Part shown: piece by piece, positions 32,782 through 42,233 of the stretch | Layout: every line of letters starts with the position of its first letter | Position numbering within the stretch: the first letter of the stretch is position 1 | NCBI GenBank assembly: GCA_934597165.1 | Contig: CAKTQP010000008.1 | Coordinates: forward strand, 1-64,000 | Length of the DNA stretch: 64,000 nt | Direction of reading: 5' to 3' | From: an uncultured Oscillospiraceae bacterium | Lineage (GTDB): Bacteria > Bacillota > Clostridia > Oscillospirales > Oscillospiraceae | Notes under the pieces: generated by a model | Database searches by the model: none | What the model saw: only the letters and a program-made list of their open reading frames with translations | What the model was told of the DNA's origin: nothing | Translations under genes and position numbers: made by a program

Positions 32782-33075
32782 TCATTGCCTGCGCTCATAC
32801 AGATGCAGACTGCTCTCACTGCGCAGCAGCCGATCCACCCGTTCCCGCCCGGCGTCCGACAGACCTGCATCCAGCAGGTCGATCTGAGCGTCCAGCAGCC
32901 CGGTGGCATGGAGCCAGCGCAGCCCCTTTAGGTTATGTTCCAGATCCCCGCCGTCTCCCTTCACCGGGAGCAGCAGGTGTACGCTGTGGGTGGGAATCAG
33001 CAGTCGTCCCAGCCCCAGCCAGAGCAGGGTGAATAGGCCGACCGCCGCCAGTGACGCAAGTAAAATGGCTGTCAT
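32782..33075 (-). CDS. Small uncharacterised membrane-anchored protein
   Basis: A 97-residue protein with one N-terminal membrane helix (about residues 3-25, rich in Leu and Ala) and a short soluble part with LPVKGDGGDLEHNLKGLRW and a charged C-terminus. I know no function. The ATG at 33075 has GAGG eight bases upstream; a GTG three codons earlier is less likely. It is the last gene before a terminator in the minus-strand group that includes uvrA and the small exporter-like gene. Confidence 0.65.
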   Translation of the reverse strand: MTAILLASLAAVGLFTLLWLGLGRLLIPTHSVHLLLPVKGDGGDLEHNLKGLRWLHATGLLDAQIDLLDAGLSDAGRERVDRLLRSESSLHLYERRQ

Positions 33076-33122
33076 ATCCTTCACCTCACCCTAGCTTACG
33101 CAAAACCGGGGCAAAAGGTGCC

Positions 33123-33626
33123 TCAGACCACCAGCGCCGCCACGCCGTAGGACAAGATCGCCATGATGGTGCCAGCGCCCACCACCCCCAACGCAATGGG
33201 GAAGAAGGCACGGGACAGGCGCATATCCATCAGCGTCGCCAGCAGGGACGCCGTCCAAGCGCCAGTGCCCGGCAGGGGGATGGCGGTGAGGATGAACAGC
33301 CCCATGGCGGCGTATTTGTCGATCATGTCCCGGTGCTTGTAGGCTTTGGCCTCCACCTTGGAGATGAGCTTCTCAAAGGTGGCGCTCCACTTGCGCACCA
33401 CGGCGAAAATCTTGCGGATGAACAGGATGATAAAGGGGATGGGGAGGATATTGGCAATGATACAGGTCAGGATGGCGATGCGCGGTTCCAGACCCAGTCT
33501 CACCGCAATGGGGATGCCAGCGCGCAGCTCCACCAGGGGGAGCATGGAGATGAAGCCGGAAGCCACGATCTTGCCGACCAGGGTGCTGGTGACCCAGACC
33601 CAGAAGGTGTGCAGGGTTGTGAGCAT
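33123..33626 (-). CDS. Small multidrug export protein family (PF06695-like)
   Basis: A 167-residue membrane protein with about four to five helices. SMLPLVELRAGIPIAVRLGL near residue 27 and FILTAIPLPGTGAWTASLLA near 110 are the two signature loops of the putative small multi-drug export family. The actual transport activity has not been established for most members. It lies 27 bp after uvrA on the same strand and is probably co-transcribed with it. Confidence 0.85.
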   Translation of the reverse strand: MLTTLHTFWVWVTSTLVGKIVASGFISMLPLVELRAGIPIAVRLGLEPRIAILTCIIANILPIPFIILFIRKIFAVVRKWSATFEKLISKVEAKAYKHRDMIDKYAAMGLFILTAIPLPGTGAWTASLLATLMDMRLSRAFFPIALGVVGAGTIMAILSYGVAALVV

Positions 33627-33653
33627 AAATTTGATTCCTTTCCTCCGGCCTGC

Positions 33654-36476
33654 TTACAGGACAGATTTCAGATACTTGCCGGTGTAGGACTGGGCGCACT
33701 GAGCCACTTCCTCCGGCGTACCGGTACAGACGATGGTGCCGCCAGCAGCGCCGCCTTCCGGCCCCAGGTCGATGAGGTAGTCCGCTGTCTTGATGACGTC
33801 CAGATTGTGCTCGATGACCAGCACCGTGTTCCCGGCCTCCACCAACAGTTGGAGCACGTCGATGAGCCGCCGCACGTCGTCGGTGTGCAGACCGGTGGTA
33901 GGCTCGTCCAGAATGTAGATGGTCTTGCCGGTGGAGCGCTTGGACAGCTCGGTGGCAAGCTTCACTCGCTGTGCCTCACCGCCGGAGAGGGTGGTGGAGG
34001 ACTGCCCCAGCTTCACGTAGCCCAGACCCACGTCTGCCAGAGTGGTCAGCCGCTTGGCGATCTTGGGGATAGCCTGGAAAAATTCCGCCGCTTCTTCCAC
34101 CGTCATGTCCAATACTTCCCAGATGTTCTTGCCCTTGTACTTGACCTCCAGGGTCTCCCGGTTGTACCGCTTGCCCTTGCAGACCTCGCAGGGCACATAT
34201 ACGTCCGGCAGGAAGTTCATTTCAATTTTAATGAGACCGTCACCGGAGCAAGCCTCGCAGCGTCCACCCCGGACGTTGAAGGAGAACCGGCCGGAGTTGT
34301 ACCCTCGCGCCTTGGCGTCCGGTGTCTGGGCGAACAGTTCCCGGATGTCGTTGAACAGACCGGTGTAGGTGGCCGGGTTGGAACGGGGGGTGCGGCCGAT
34401 GGGGGACTGGTCGATGTTGATGACCTTATCCAAAAACTCCTCGCCCTCCATGGCGTCATGCTTGCCCGGACGGCACTTGGCACGGTTCAGATCCACCGCC
34501 AGCTTTTTGTATAAAATTTCATTCACCAAACTGGACTTGCCGCTGCCGGAAACCCCAGTCACTGCCGTGAATGTCCCCAAAGGAACGGACACATCCAGAT
34601 GCTTCAGGTTGTTCTCCGACGCACCGCGGACGGTCAGCCACTTTCCGTTGCCCTTCCGGCGGACGGCAGGCACCAAAATCTTCTTGCGCCCAGCCAGATA
34701 GTCGCCAGTGAGGCTCCCCGGTGTGTTCATCACCTCTTCCGCCGTGCCAGCTGCCACGATCTGCCCCCCGTGGACGCCGGCGCCAGGCCCCACGTCAATG
34801 AGGTAGTCCGCCGCCCGCATGGTGTCCTCGTCGTGTTCTACCACGATGAGGGTGTTGCCCAGGTCGCGGAGGTTTTTCAGGGTGGCCAGCAGCAGGTCGT
34901 TGTCCCGCTGATGCAGGCCGATGGACGGCTCGTCCAGGATATACAGCACCCCCATGAGAGAGGAGCCGATCTGGGTGGCCAGCCGGATACGCTGGCTCTC
35001 ACCGCCGGACAGAGTGCCCGCCTTGCGGCTCAAGGTCAGATAGGACAGCCCTACGTTCTGTAAAAAGCCCAGGCGGGTGCGGATCTCCCGCAAAATTTGG
35101 TCGCCGATGAGCTGTTGCTGATGGGTCAGCTCCAGATGATTCACGAAGTCCAAAGACTGGTCGATAGGCAGGTCACAGAACTGGTCGATGGCCAGTCCCC
35201 CCACCGTCACCGCCAGCAGCTCCTTCCGCAGCCGCCTGCCGTGGCAGGTGGGACAGGGACACTCGGTCATCAGTTCCTCCAAATCCCGCTTGCTGCTGTC
35301 GCTGTGGGTCTCCCGGTAGCGGCGCTCCAGGTTGTTCAGAATCCCCTCAAAGGGCTGGTACAGGGTGCCCTTGCCCCGGGGCTGGTCGTAGTGGAGGGTC
35401 AGTTTCTCCCCCTTGGTGCCGTGGAGGATGATGTCCATGACCTCCGGAGAGAGCTTTTTCACCGGCGTATCCAGCCGGAAGTGGAACTTCTTGGACAGGG
35501 CGTCAAAGTACATCCGGCTGATGCCGTCTCCGCGGATGTTGTTCCACCCGCTGGCGCAGATGGCGCCGTCCAGGATGGACAGCTCCTTGTTGGGAATGAC
35601 AATATCCGGGTCCACCTTCATCTGATGCCCCAACCCGGCACAGGTGGGACAGGCCCCGTAGGGGTTGTTGAAGGAGAAGGACCGGGGGGACAGCTCTTCG
35701 ATAGAGATGCCGCAGTCTTCACAGGCGTAGTTCTGGCTGAACAATAAATCTTTGTCCTCCCGCACCAGATTGATGACCACAATGCCGCCGGAGAGCTTGG
35801 AGGCGATCTCGCAGCTGTCCGTCAGCCGCTGGGTGATGTCCGGACGGATGACCAGCCGGTCTACGATGACCTCAATGTTGTGCTTGATGTTCTTCTCCAA
35901 GGGGATTTTCTCGGACAGGTCGAACAGATTCCCATCCACCCGCACCCGGACATAGCCGGAGCGGCGGGCGTCCTCAAAAATCTTCTCGTGGGTGCCCTTC
36001 TTCCCCCGAATGACCGGAGCCAGCACCTGGATACGGGTGGCCTCCGGCAGCGCCAGCACCTGATCCACGATCTGATCAATGGTCTGCTGCTTGATCTCCT
36101 TCCCGCAGTTGGGACAGTGTGGGGTGCCCACCCGTGCCCAGAGCAGACGAAGGTAGTCGTAGATCTCCGTCACCGTGCCCACGGTGGAGCGGGGGTTTTT
36201 GCTGGTGGTCTTCTGGTCGATGGAGATGGCAGGGGAGAGGCCGTCGATGGAGTCCACGTCAGGCTTGTCCATCTGACCCAGGAACATCCGGGCGTAGCTG
36301 GACAGGGACTCCACGTATCGGCGCTGTCCCTCGGCGTAGATGGTGTCAAACGCCAGGGAGCTTTTCCCGCTGCCGGACAGGCCGGTGACCACCACCAGCT
36401 TGTCCCGTGGAATTTCCACGTCGATGTTTTTCAGGTTGTTGGCGCGTGCGCCTTTGACAATAATGCGATCTTGCAT
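33654..36476 (-). CDS. uvrA: Excinuclease ABC subunit A
   Basis: A 940-residue damage-recognition ATPase of nucleotide excision repair. The first Walker A GLSGSGKSS is at residues 32-40, and both ABC signatures are present (LSGGESQR and LSGGEAQR). Two zinc modules are seen, one as CEDC...CPTC and a second as CEAC...CEVC. The length is normal. The gene follows uvrB by 35 bp, so uvrB-uvrA form an operon, and mfd is encoded 18 kb away in the same window. Confidence 0.98.
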   Translation of the reverse strand: MQDRIIVKGARANNLKNIDVEIPRDKLVVVTGLSGSGKSSLAFDTIYAEGQRRYVESLSSYARMFLGQMDKPDVDSIDGLSPAISIDQKTTSKNPRSTVGTVTEIYDYLRLLWARVGTPHCPNCGKEIKQQTIDQIVDQVLALPEATRIQVLAPVIRGKKGTHEKIFEDARRSGYVRVRVDGNLFDLSEKIPLEKNIKHNIEVIVDRLVIRPDITQRLTDSCEIASKLSGGIVVINLVREDKDLLFSQNYACEDCGISIEELSPRSFSFNNPYGACPTCAGLGHQMKVDPDIVIPNKELSILDGAICASGWNNIRGDGISRMYFDALSKKFHFRLDTPVKKLSPEVMDIILHGTKGEKLTLHYDQPRGKGTLYQPFEGILNNLERRYRETHSDSSKRDLEELMTECPCPTCHGRRLRKELLAVTVGGLAIDQFCDLPIDQSLDFVNHLELTHQQQLIGDQILREIRTRLGFLQNVGLSYLTLSRKAGTLSGGESQRIRLATQIGSSLMGVLYILDEPSIGLHQRDNDLLLATLKNLRDLGNTLIVVEHDEDTMRAADYLIDVGPGAGVHGGQIVAAGTAEEVMNTPGSLTGDYLAGRKKILVPAVRRKGNGKWLTVRGASENNLKHLDVSVPLGTFTAVTGVSGSGKSSLVNEILYKKLAVDLNRAKCRPGKHDAMEGEEFLDKVINIDQSPIGRTPRSNPATYTGLFNDIRELFAQTPDAKARGYNSGRFSFNVRGGRCEACSGDGLIKIEMNFLPDVYVPCEVCKGKRYNRETLEVKYKGKNIWEVLDMTVEEAAEFFQAIPKIAKRLTTLADVGLGYVKLGQSSTTLSGGEAQRVKLATELSKRSTGKTIYILDEPTTGLHTDDVRRLIDVLQLLVEAGNTVLVIEHNLDVIKTADYLIDLGPEGGAAGGTIVCTGTPEEVAQCAQSYTGKYLKSVL

Positions 36477-36511
36477 AATGATTCAAATTCCTTCTTTGGG
36501 AACAGCCATGC

Positions 36512-38470
36512 TTACGACTGCCCCTTCAGCTCGATGATCTGATCTCGCAGGGCGGCGGCCAGCTCGAACTCCAACCGGCTGGCGGCCTCCTTCATGGCCT
36601 TCTCCAGCTGGGCGATGTGAGCGGCACGCTCCTGCGCGGTGAGCTTGCCCTTCTTGTGCCCTTCCTCCGCCGGCTTGCTCAGCTCCAGCAGGTCGCGGAT
36701 ATCCTTCTTGATGGTCTTGGGCACGATGCCGTGAGCCTTGTTGAAGGCGTCCTGCTTGGCACGCCGCTCCTCCGTGACCGTGATGGCTCGATCCATAGAC
36801 GGGGTGATCTTGTCAGCGTACAGGATGACCATGCCGTCGGCATTTCGAGCGGCGCGGCCGATGGTCTGGATAAGGGCGGTCTCACTGCGCAAAAAGCCCT
36901 CCTTGTCCGCGTCCAAAATGGCCACCAGAGACACTTCCGGCAAGTCCAACCCCTCTCGGAGCAGGTTGATGCCCACCAGCACATCAAAGACGCCCAGACG
37001 CAGGTCACGGATGATCTCCGTCCGCTCAATGGTCTTGATGGAGTGGTGCATATACTTGGCCTTCACGCCAGCCTTGATGAGATACTCGGTCAAATCCTCC
37101 GCCATCTTGATGGTCAGCGTGGTCACCAGCACCCGTTCCTTTCGAGCGGAACGTGCTTGAATCTCCGCCAGCAGGTCGTCGATCTGCCCCTGTACCGGAC
37201 GCACTTCGATGAGCGGGTCCAGCAGCCCAGTGGGGCGGATGATCTGCTCCACCAGCTGGCCGGAGCGTTCCCGCTCATAGGCACCGGGGGTGGCGGAGAC
37301 ATAGACCACCTGGTTCAGCCGCTGCTCAAACTCCTCGAATTTCAGCGGGCGGTTGTCATAGGCACAGGGCAGTCGGAAACCGTAGTCCACTAGGGTGGTC
37401 TTTCGAGCTCGGTCGCCGTTGTACATGGCTCGCACCTGAGGCAAGGTCACGTGGGACTCGTCGATGAACAGCAAAAAATCATCGGGGAAGTAGTCCAATA
37501 GCGTCATCGGCGGAGAACCAGCCGGCCGCTCCGCAATGACCCTGGAGTAGTTCTCAATGCCCTGGCAGTACCCCAGCTCCCGGATCATCTCCATGTCATA
37601 CTGGGTACGTTGGCGGATGCGCTGGGCCTCAATGGCCTTGCCCTGGCTCTGGAAAAACTCCACCTGCTTCCACATCTCGTCCTCGATCTCCGCCAGCGCC
37701 CGTGCCAGCTTATCCTTGGTGGTGACATAGTGGCTGGCGGGGTAGATGGCCACGTGGTTCAGGATGCGCACCGGCGAGCCGGTGACCACGTTGATCTCGC
37801 TGATGCGATCCACCTCGTCCCCCCAGAACTCCACCCGGATGGCGTGCTCTTTGGCGTAGACCGGGTAGATCTCCACCGTGTCTCCCCGCACCCGAAACAT
37901 ATTTCGGTCAAAGGCGATGTCGTTGCGCTCGTAGCGGATTTCGATGAGCTTCTTCAGCAGGGCGTCCCGGTCGTACTCCATGCCGGTGCGCAGACTGATG
38001 ACCATGTTCTTGTAGTCGATGGGGTTGCCCAGGCCGTAGATGCAGCTGACGGAGGAAACTACAATGACATCCCGCCGCTCAAAGAGGGCAGAGGTGGCAC
38101 TGTGCCGCAGCCGGTCGATCTCCTCGTTGATGCTGGCGTCCTTCTCAATGAAGGTGTCCGTGTGAGGAATGTACGCCTCCGGCTGGTAGTAGTCGTAGTA
38201 GGAGACGAAATATTCCACCGCGTTGTCCGGGAAAAACTCCTTGAACTCGGCGCAGAGCTGTGCAGCCAACGTCTTGTTGTGCGCCAGCACCAGCGTAGGA
38301 CGCTGTACCCGCTCAATGACCTTGGCCATGGTGAAGGTCTTGCCGCTGCCGGTGACCCCCTGTAGGGTCTGTTCGTCCAGCCCTAGCTCGATGCCGTTGG
38401 CGATAGCGTCGATGGCCTCCGGCTGATCGCCAGAGGGTTCGAATGGGCTGACAACTTTGAATTCAGGCAT
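36512..38470 (-). CDS. uvrB: Excinuclease ABC subunit B
   Basis: A 652-residue helicase-like protein that verifies damage and positions UvrC. Walker A GVTGSGKT is at residues 38-45. The damage-probing beta-hairpin region YYDYYQPEAYIP and the helicase motif IDESHVTLPQ are present, and the C-terminal UVR motif (QLEKAMKEAASRLEFELAAA) is intact. The start at 38470 gives the standard N-terminus MPEFKVVSPFEPSGDQ; a longer open frame upstream overlaps radC and is ignored. It follows radC by 41 bp. Confidence 0.98.
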   Translation of the reverse strand: MPEFKVVSPFEPSGDQPEAIDAIANGIELGLDEQTLQGVTGSGKTFTMAKVIERVQRPTLVLAHNKTLAAQLCAEFKEFFPDNAVEYFVSYYDYYQPEAYIPHTDTFIEKDASINEEIDRLRHSATSALFERRDVIVVSSVSCIYGLGNPIDYKNMVISLRTGMEYDRDALLKKLIEIRYERNDIAFDRNMFRVRGDTVEIYPVYAKEHAIRVEFWGDEVDRISEINVVTGSPVRILNHVAIYPASHYVTTKDKLARALAEIEDEMWKQVEFFQSQGKAIEAQRIRQRTQYDMEMIRELGYCQGIENYSRVIAERPAGSPPMTLLDYFPDDFLLFIDESHVTLPQVRAMYNGDRARKTTLVDYGFRLPCAYDNRPLKFEEFEQRLNQVVYVSATPGAYERERSGQLVEQIIRPTGLLDPLIEVRPVQGQIDDLLAEIQARSARKERVLVTTLTIKMAEDLTEYLIKAGVKAKYMHHSIKTIERTEIIRDLRLGVFDVLVGINLLREGLDLPEVSLVAILDADKEGFLRSETALIQTIGRAARNADGMVILYADKITPSMDRAITVTEERRAKQDAFNKAHGIVPKTIKKDIRDLLELSKPAEEGHKKGKLTAQERAAHIAQLEKAMKEAASRLEFELAAALRDQIIELKGQS

Positions 38471-38511
38471 GAGAAAACACCAGCCTTTCAAACTAGAGTA
38501 AATGCCGCACA

Positions 38512-39204
38512 TTAAAAACGATTCAATTCCCCCGTCTGCGCCAAAGAAATATACTCGCCATCGCAGAAGATCAGATGATCCAGCAAAGTGATGTCCAGCC
38601 GATCCAGCATCTTGCGGCAAGCCAAAGTGGCCTCATGGTCTGCATAGGAGGGCTGCGTGGAGCCCACCACATGACAGTGAGCCAGCACCACCGCGGCTGC
38701 CCGATAGCGCAGAGCGATGGCCGTCACCTGGCGGGGGAGCAGGGCACAGGAGGTCAAGTCCCCTTCGTCGATCAGGTCGCAGCCTAATACTTTCCCGTTG
38801 GCGTTCATGCACAGCAGATAAGCCATCTCGTTACGAGCGCCAAAGAAGTAGGGACGGAGCCAGTCGGCGTAATCCAAGGTGTCCCGCAGCACATTGCCGG
38901 TGGAGGAGCGGTCGATGTGGTACCGTCGGGCGATCTGGGGCAGCATATGGATGAGCAGCGCAGTGTGCTCCCCCACACCGGGAACCTGCATCAGGTCGGA
39001 GACCGAGGCGTCGAACACGCCGGACAAGGAGCCGAAGTGCTCCATCAAACGGTGTGCCAACGGGTTTACATCCCCTTGCGGGATGGCGTAGAAAAGTAGA
39101 AGTTCCAACAGCTCGTGATTTTCAAATGCGATTTCGCCGTTGCGGAGGAATCGATTCTTCAGCCGCTGCCGATGTCCCACATGACAGTTCTTCTTTTCTT
39201 TCAA
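38512..39204 (-). CDS. radC: RadC/JAB-domain DNA-repair-associated protein
   Basis: A 230-residue protein with an N-terminal helix-hairpin-helix region (PGVGEHTA, about 75-90) and a C-terminal JAB/MPN metalloprotease-like domain. The metal ligands are His176, His178 and Asp189 in HCHVVGSTQPSYAD. The second residue after the histidine pair is Val rather than the usual Ser-Gly context (HxHPSG). The role in repair is uncertain despite the name. It lies between pyrE and uvrB on one strand. Confidence 0.9.
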   Translation of the reverse strand: MKEKKNCHVGHRQRLKNRFLRNGEIAFENHELLELLLFYAIPQGDVNPLAHRLMEHFGSLSGVFDASVSDLMQVPGVGEHTALLIHMLPQIARRYHIDRSSTGNVLRDTLDYADWLRPYFFGARNEMAYLLCMNANGKVLGCDLIDEGDLTSCALLPRQVTAIALRYRAAAVVLAHCHVVGSTQPSYADHEATLACRKMLDRLDITLLDHLIFCDGEYISLAQTGELNRF

Positions 39205-39243
39205 GTCTGCTACTCCCTTTCTCTTTCAATCAATGAACAGCGA

Positions 39244-39918
39244 TTATTGCTCCGCGCCGTACTGACGCAAATAGGCTTCCATGCGCTCCTTCATGGCGTG
39301 GTCGATGTAGACCTTGCCGTCGATGGGGCGTTCGTAGAGGAAGTCGATGATGTCCCGCACCGTGACGATGGGGTGGACGGCGATGCCGTATTCCTGCCGC
39401 AGCTCGTCCAGGGTAGAGCAGCTGCCGCTGCCCCGTTCCATCCGATCCACCGAGACGAACAGGCTGGAGATCTTCACCGGCGCCACCTTCTCGAACAGGG
39501 CGATGGATTCCCGCACCGCCGTGCCGGCGGTGACTACATCCTCTACAATGGCGATCACGTCGCCGGCCTGAGGCTGATAGCCAACCATGAAACCGCCCTC
39601 GCCGTGGTCTTTGACCTCTTTCCGGTTGAAGCAGTAGGGCAGGTCGCGGCCATAGTTGCGGTACAGGGAGGCGGCGGCAGAGACAGCCAGGGGGATGCCC
39701 TTATAGGCGGGGCCGAACAGGGCGGTGGTGTCTGCCGGCAGATGTTCCTGGAGACAGGCTGCGTAGTAGTCGCCCAGACGGGCGGCCTGGGCGCCGGTTT
39801 TGTAATTGCCGGTGTTGATGAAATAGGGGGTTTTCCGACCGGATTTGGTGGTGAAATCTCCGAAGGTCAACACACCAGAGCGCACCATAAAGGTGATAAA
39901 TTCCTCTTGATAAGTCAT
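39244..39918 (-). CDS. pyrE: Orotate phosphoribosyltransferase
   Basis: A 224-residue enzyme joining orotate and PRPP to make OMP in pyrimidine synthesis. The PRPP loop is IVEDVVTAGTAVRE (about 124-137), and the substrate loop FNRKEVKDHGEGG is at about 97-109. GAGGT precedes the ATG. It has its own promoter and a leader with two mutually exclusive hairpins, one of which covers the ribosome site. No other pyr genes are nearby, so it is separated from the usual cluster. Confidence 0.95.
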   Translation of the reverse strand: MTYQEEFITFMVRSGVLTFGDFTTKSGRKTPYFINTGNYKTGAQAARLGDYYAACLQEHLPADTTALFGPAYKGIPLAVSAAASLYRNYGRDLPYCFNRKEVKDHGEGGFMVGYQPQAGDVIAIVEDVVTAGTAVRESIALFEKVAPVKISSLFVSVDRMERGSGSCSTLDELRQEYGIAVHPIVTVRDIIDFLYERPIDGKVYIDHAMKERMEAYLRQYGAEQ

Positions 39919-39926
39919 AAAAATAC

Positions 39927-39958
39927 CTCTTTTCCCGTTTGAAAAAAGAGCAAACGGG
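39927..39958 (-). promoter_or_regulatory. Alternative hairpins in the pyrE leader
   Basis: On the minus strand CCCGTTTG/CAAACGGG (39951-39958 with 39934-39941) forms one stem. CTCTTTT (39944-39950), in its loop, can instead pair with AAAAGAG (39927-39933), which overlaps the Shine-Dalgarno. The two stems exclude each other, so they could switch translation. Confidence 0.45.
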
Positions 39959-39984
39959 TCTGTCCGTGGGTCATGTCACAGCTC

Positions 39985-40013
39985 ATTATAGCATCATCTA
40001 TTTTAATAGACAA
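39985..40013 (-). promoter_or_regulatory. Promoter of pyrE-radC-uvrBA
   Basis: TTGTCT (40008-40013), a 17-bp spacer and TATAAT (39985-39990) on the minus strand. Confidence 0.8.
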
Positions 40014-40048
40014 GACAGAGCGTTAGAAATGCTTTCCTAGAAAAGGGA

Positions 40049-40076
40049 AAACTCCCCTGCTGGAGCAGGGGAGTTT
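40049..40076 (-). terminator. Terminator of the AGCS gene
   Basis: A 12-bp perfect stem (40049-40060 with 40065-40076). On the minus strand TCCCTTTTC follows. Confidence 0.75.
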
Positions 40077-40098
40077 GATGATAGATGTGATATAGGTA

Positions 40099-41487
40099 TT
40101 ACTTGTCGACCACGGGGATCTCAGTGGTGTCCACTTCATCCAGGTTGGCCAGATAATACTTGGTATCCTTTGCGATGGTGCCGGACAGAGCCAGGACAGC
40201 CACCAAGTTGGGGATCGCCATAAAGGCGTTGAGGATGTCAGCGATGTTCCAGACCAGATCCAGAGCAACAACGGGAGCGATGACGATAACTGCGATGTAG
40301 AGCAGCTTGTAGGGCAGCAGAGCCTTCTTGCCGAACAGGTATTCGGCGCAGCGTTCACCATAGTAGGACCAGCCCAGGATGGTGGAGTAAGCGAAGCAGA
40401 TGATGCCGATGACCAGAATGACGGGGCCAAGGACAGGGATCTGAGAGAAGGCTGCGGTGGTCATCTGACCGCCGTTTTCGATGGTGGACATATCAATGCC
40501 GTTGTCACGCATGATGGTGGTGACCAGAACCAGACCGGTCATCAGGCAGACAACAACGGTATCCCAGAAGGTGCCGGTTGCGGAGACCAGAGCCTGACGG
40601 ACAGGGTTACGGGTCTGTGCAGCGGAAGCGACCAGGGGAGCGGAGCCCAGACCAGATTCGTTGGAGAACAGGCCGCGGGCAATACCGTAACGAGCTGCCA
40701 TCATGATGCCCTGACCGACCAGGCCGCCAGCGACTGCGCCGGGCTTGAATGCCAGGGTGCAGATGGTCTTGATCGCGGGGATCAAAGTATCATGGTTCAT
40801 GCCCAGAATGACGATGCAGCCCAGGACATAGAAGATAGCCATGAAGGGAACCAGCTTTTCACAAACGGTAGCGATGGACTTGATGCCGCCCAGAATGACG
40901 ACAGCGGTGATGACGCCAAAGACGATGCCGATGCCCAGACGGGGAGTGGGGATGAAGTTGATGTTGTTTTCGATGACTTCTGCGATGGCGTTGATCTGCG
41001 TTGCGTTACCGATGCCGAAGGAGGCGAAGGTTGCGAAGAAGGCGAACAGAATGCCCAGCCACTTCATGTTCAGACCACGTTCCAGAGCGTACATTGCGCC
41101 GCCCTGCATACGACCGTCGGCGCTCTGCACACGGTACTTAACCGCGATCAGGGATTCTGCATACTTGGTGGCGATGCCGAACACGCCGGTCAGCCAGCAC
41201 CACAGGACAGCGCCAGGGCCGCCGATGAAGATCGCAGTGCCCACACCGATGATGTTGCCGGTGCCGATGGTGGAGGCCAGTGCGGTGGTCAGAGCCTGGA
41301 ACTGGCTGACATCGCCGGGAGCATCAGGATCCTTGGTGAAGGAGAGCTTGATGGCGGTGCCGAGCTTTCTCTGAATGAAACCGGTTCGTGCTGTCAGGAA
41401 CAGGTGAGTGCCGAACAGCAGGACGATCATGGGGATGCCCCATACCTGGCCGTCAAGCCAACTTATAAAGTTGCTAAAAGCTTCCAT
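40099..41487 (-). CDS. Alanine/glycine:cation symporter family protein (AGCS)
   Basis: A 462-residue membrane protein with about ten to eleven helices that imports Ala or Gly with Na+ or H+. The family signature is strong: TALASTIGTGNIIGVGTAI near residue 67, GGPGAVLWCWLTGVFG, and RGLFSNESGLGSAP near 270. The upstream tandem glycine riboswitch says that expression follows glycine, so glycine is the likely physiological substrate. GGAAAGGA precedes the ATG at 41487. It is a single-gene transcript with a leader of about 460 bases. Confidence 0.93.
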   Translation of the reverse strand: MEAFSNFISWLDGQVWGIPMIVLLFGTHLFLTARTGFIQRKLGTAIKLSFTKDPDAPGDVSQFQALTTALASTIGTGNIIGVGTAIFIGGPGAVLWCWLTGVFGIATKYAESLIAVKYRVQSADGRMQGGAMYALERGLNMKWLGILFAFFATFASFGIGNATQINAIAEVIENNINFIPTPRLGIGIVFGVITAVVILGGIKSIATVCEKLVPFMAIFYVLGCIVILGMNHDTLIPAIKTICTLAFKPGAVAGGLVGQGIMMAARYGIARGLFSNESGLGSAPLVASAAQTRNPVRQALVSATGTFWDTVVVCLMTGLVLVTTIMRDNGIDMSTIENGGQMTTAAFSQIPVLGPVILVIGIICFAYSTILGWSYYGERCAEYLFGKKALLPYKLLYIAVIVIAPVVALDLVWNIADILNAFMAIPNLVAVLALSGTIAKDTKYYLANLDEVDTTEIPVVDK

Positions 41488-41751
41488 AGATTACATCCTT
41501 TCCTTACTTTGAAAAACTACTCTTTCTTTATGCTCTATCAATTAGACCGATTTCCCGCCGCCTCAGGACGTCCCGAGAGGGGAGCGGGGGAAGGGGGACT
41601 AACGAATAGCTTGGTTGGGTGCGCTGCGTTTGGATGAAGCGTAAAAGAAAAACGCGGCGCTGGCCTGAGGGAGCGAACGCTGCGTCGAAGGAAAAGGAAG
41701 CATGAAAAAATCCGTTGCCGTATCCATCCTGACAACAGAAAAGGGGGTTCA

Positions 41752-41937
41752 CGCTCTGTCCTTTTGCCTGAGAGTTTGACGCGATCTCGCCTTGCACCTT
41801 CGGCCTCCGCAAGGGGGCTTGCGGACTTCTCCAGAGAGTCATCTGTTCACAGTCCACCGGCTCCTCATTGAACCGACCTGAGAGATTTTCTCCTTCGGTA
41901 GAACGGCGATATGAAATCGCGCTGTCATTCTCCTGCA
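41752..41937 (-). promoter_or_regulatory. Tandem glycine riboswitch
   Basis: On the minus strand two aptamers follow each other. The first has GGAGAATGACAG, ACCGAAGGAGAAA and CTCTCAGG. The second has GACTCTCTGGAGA, GCCGAAGGTGCAAG and AACTCTCAGGCAAAAGGACAG. These repeated blocks are the glycine riboswitch cores. They control the AGCS transporter 265 bases downstream. I did not find a clean terminator, so the switching mode is open. Confidence 0.95.
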
Positions 41938-41964
41938 AACATCAACTGACGTGTGAGTGCTTAT

Positions 41965-41993
41965 AGTATAAACGATTGGTACGGAAAATGCAA
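41965..41993 (-). promoter_or_regulatory. Promoter of the glycine riboswitch transcript
   Basis: TTGCAT (41988-41993), a 17-bp spacer and TATACT (41965-41970) on the minus strand. Confidence 0.75.
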
Positions 41994-42162
41994 GACGTTT
42001 TTCGATTTTTTTGCAGAACGCTAGAAAAAAGTAGGCGAATACCCGGGGGAAACTGGGGAAACGGCATGAAAATGACGGGGAAAATGAATCGCTTTTTCTA
42101 AATAAATGCAGAAAGGACATTTGTCCGCCCGGAAATTCGGCACTTTTTTTCCCACCTTCATC

Positions 42163-42191
42163 TTGCATAATCCGGCAAAATCCGCTATCAT
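42163..42191 (+). promoter_or_regulatory. Promoter of the diaminopimelate decarboxylase gene
   Basis: TTGCAT (42163-42168), a 17-bp spacer and TATCAT (42186-42191), 42 bp before the ATG. The stretch 41994-42162 between the divergent promoters is AT-rich and holds no feature I can support. Confidence 0.7.
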
Positions 42192-42233
42192 AGTTTCCAG
42201 TATTAAAGTGAGCGGAAAGTGAGGAATTCACCC

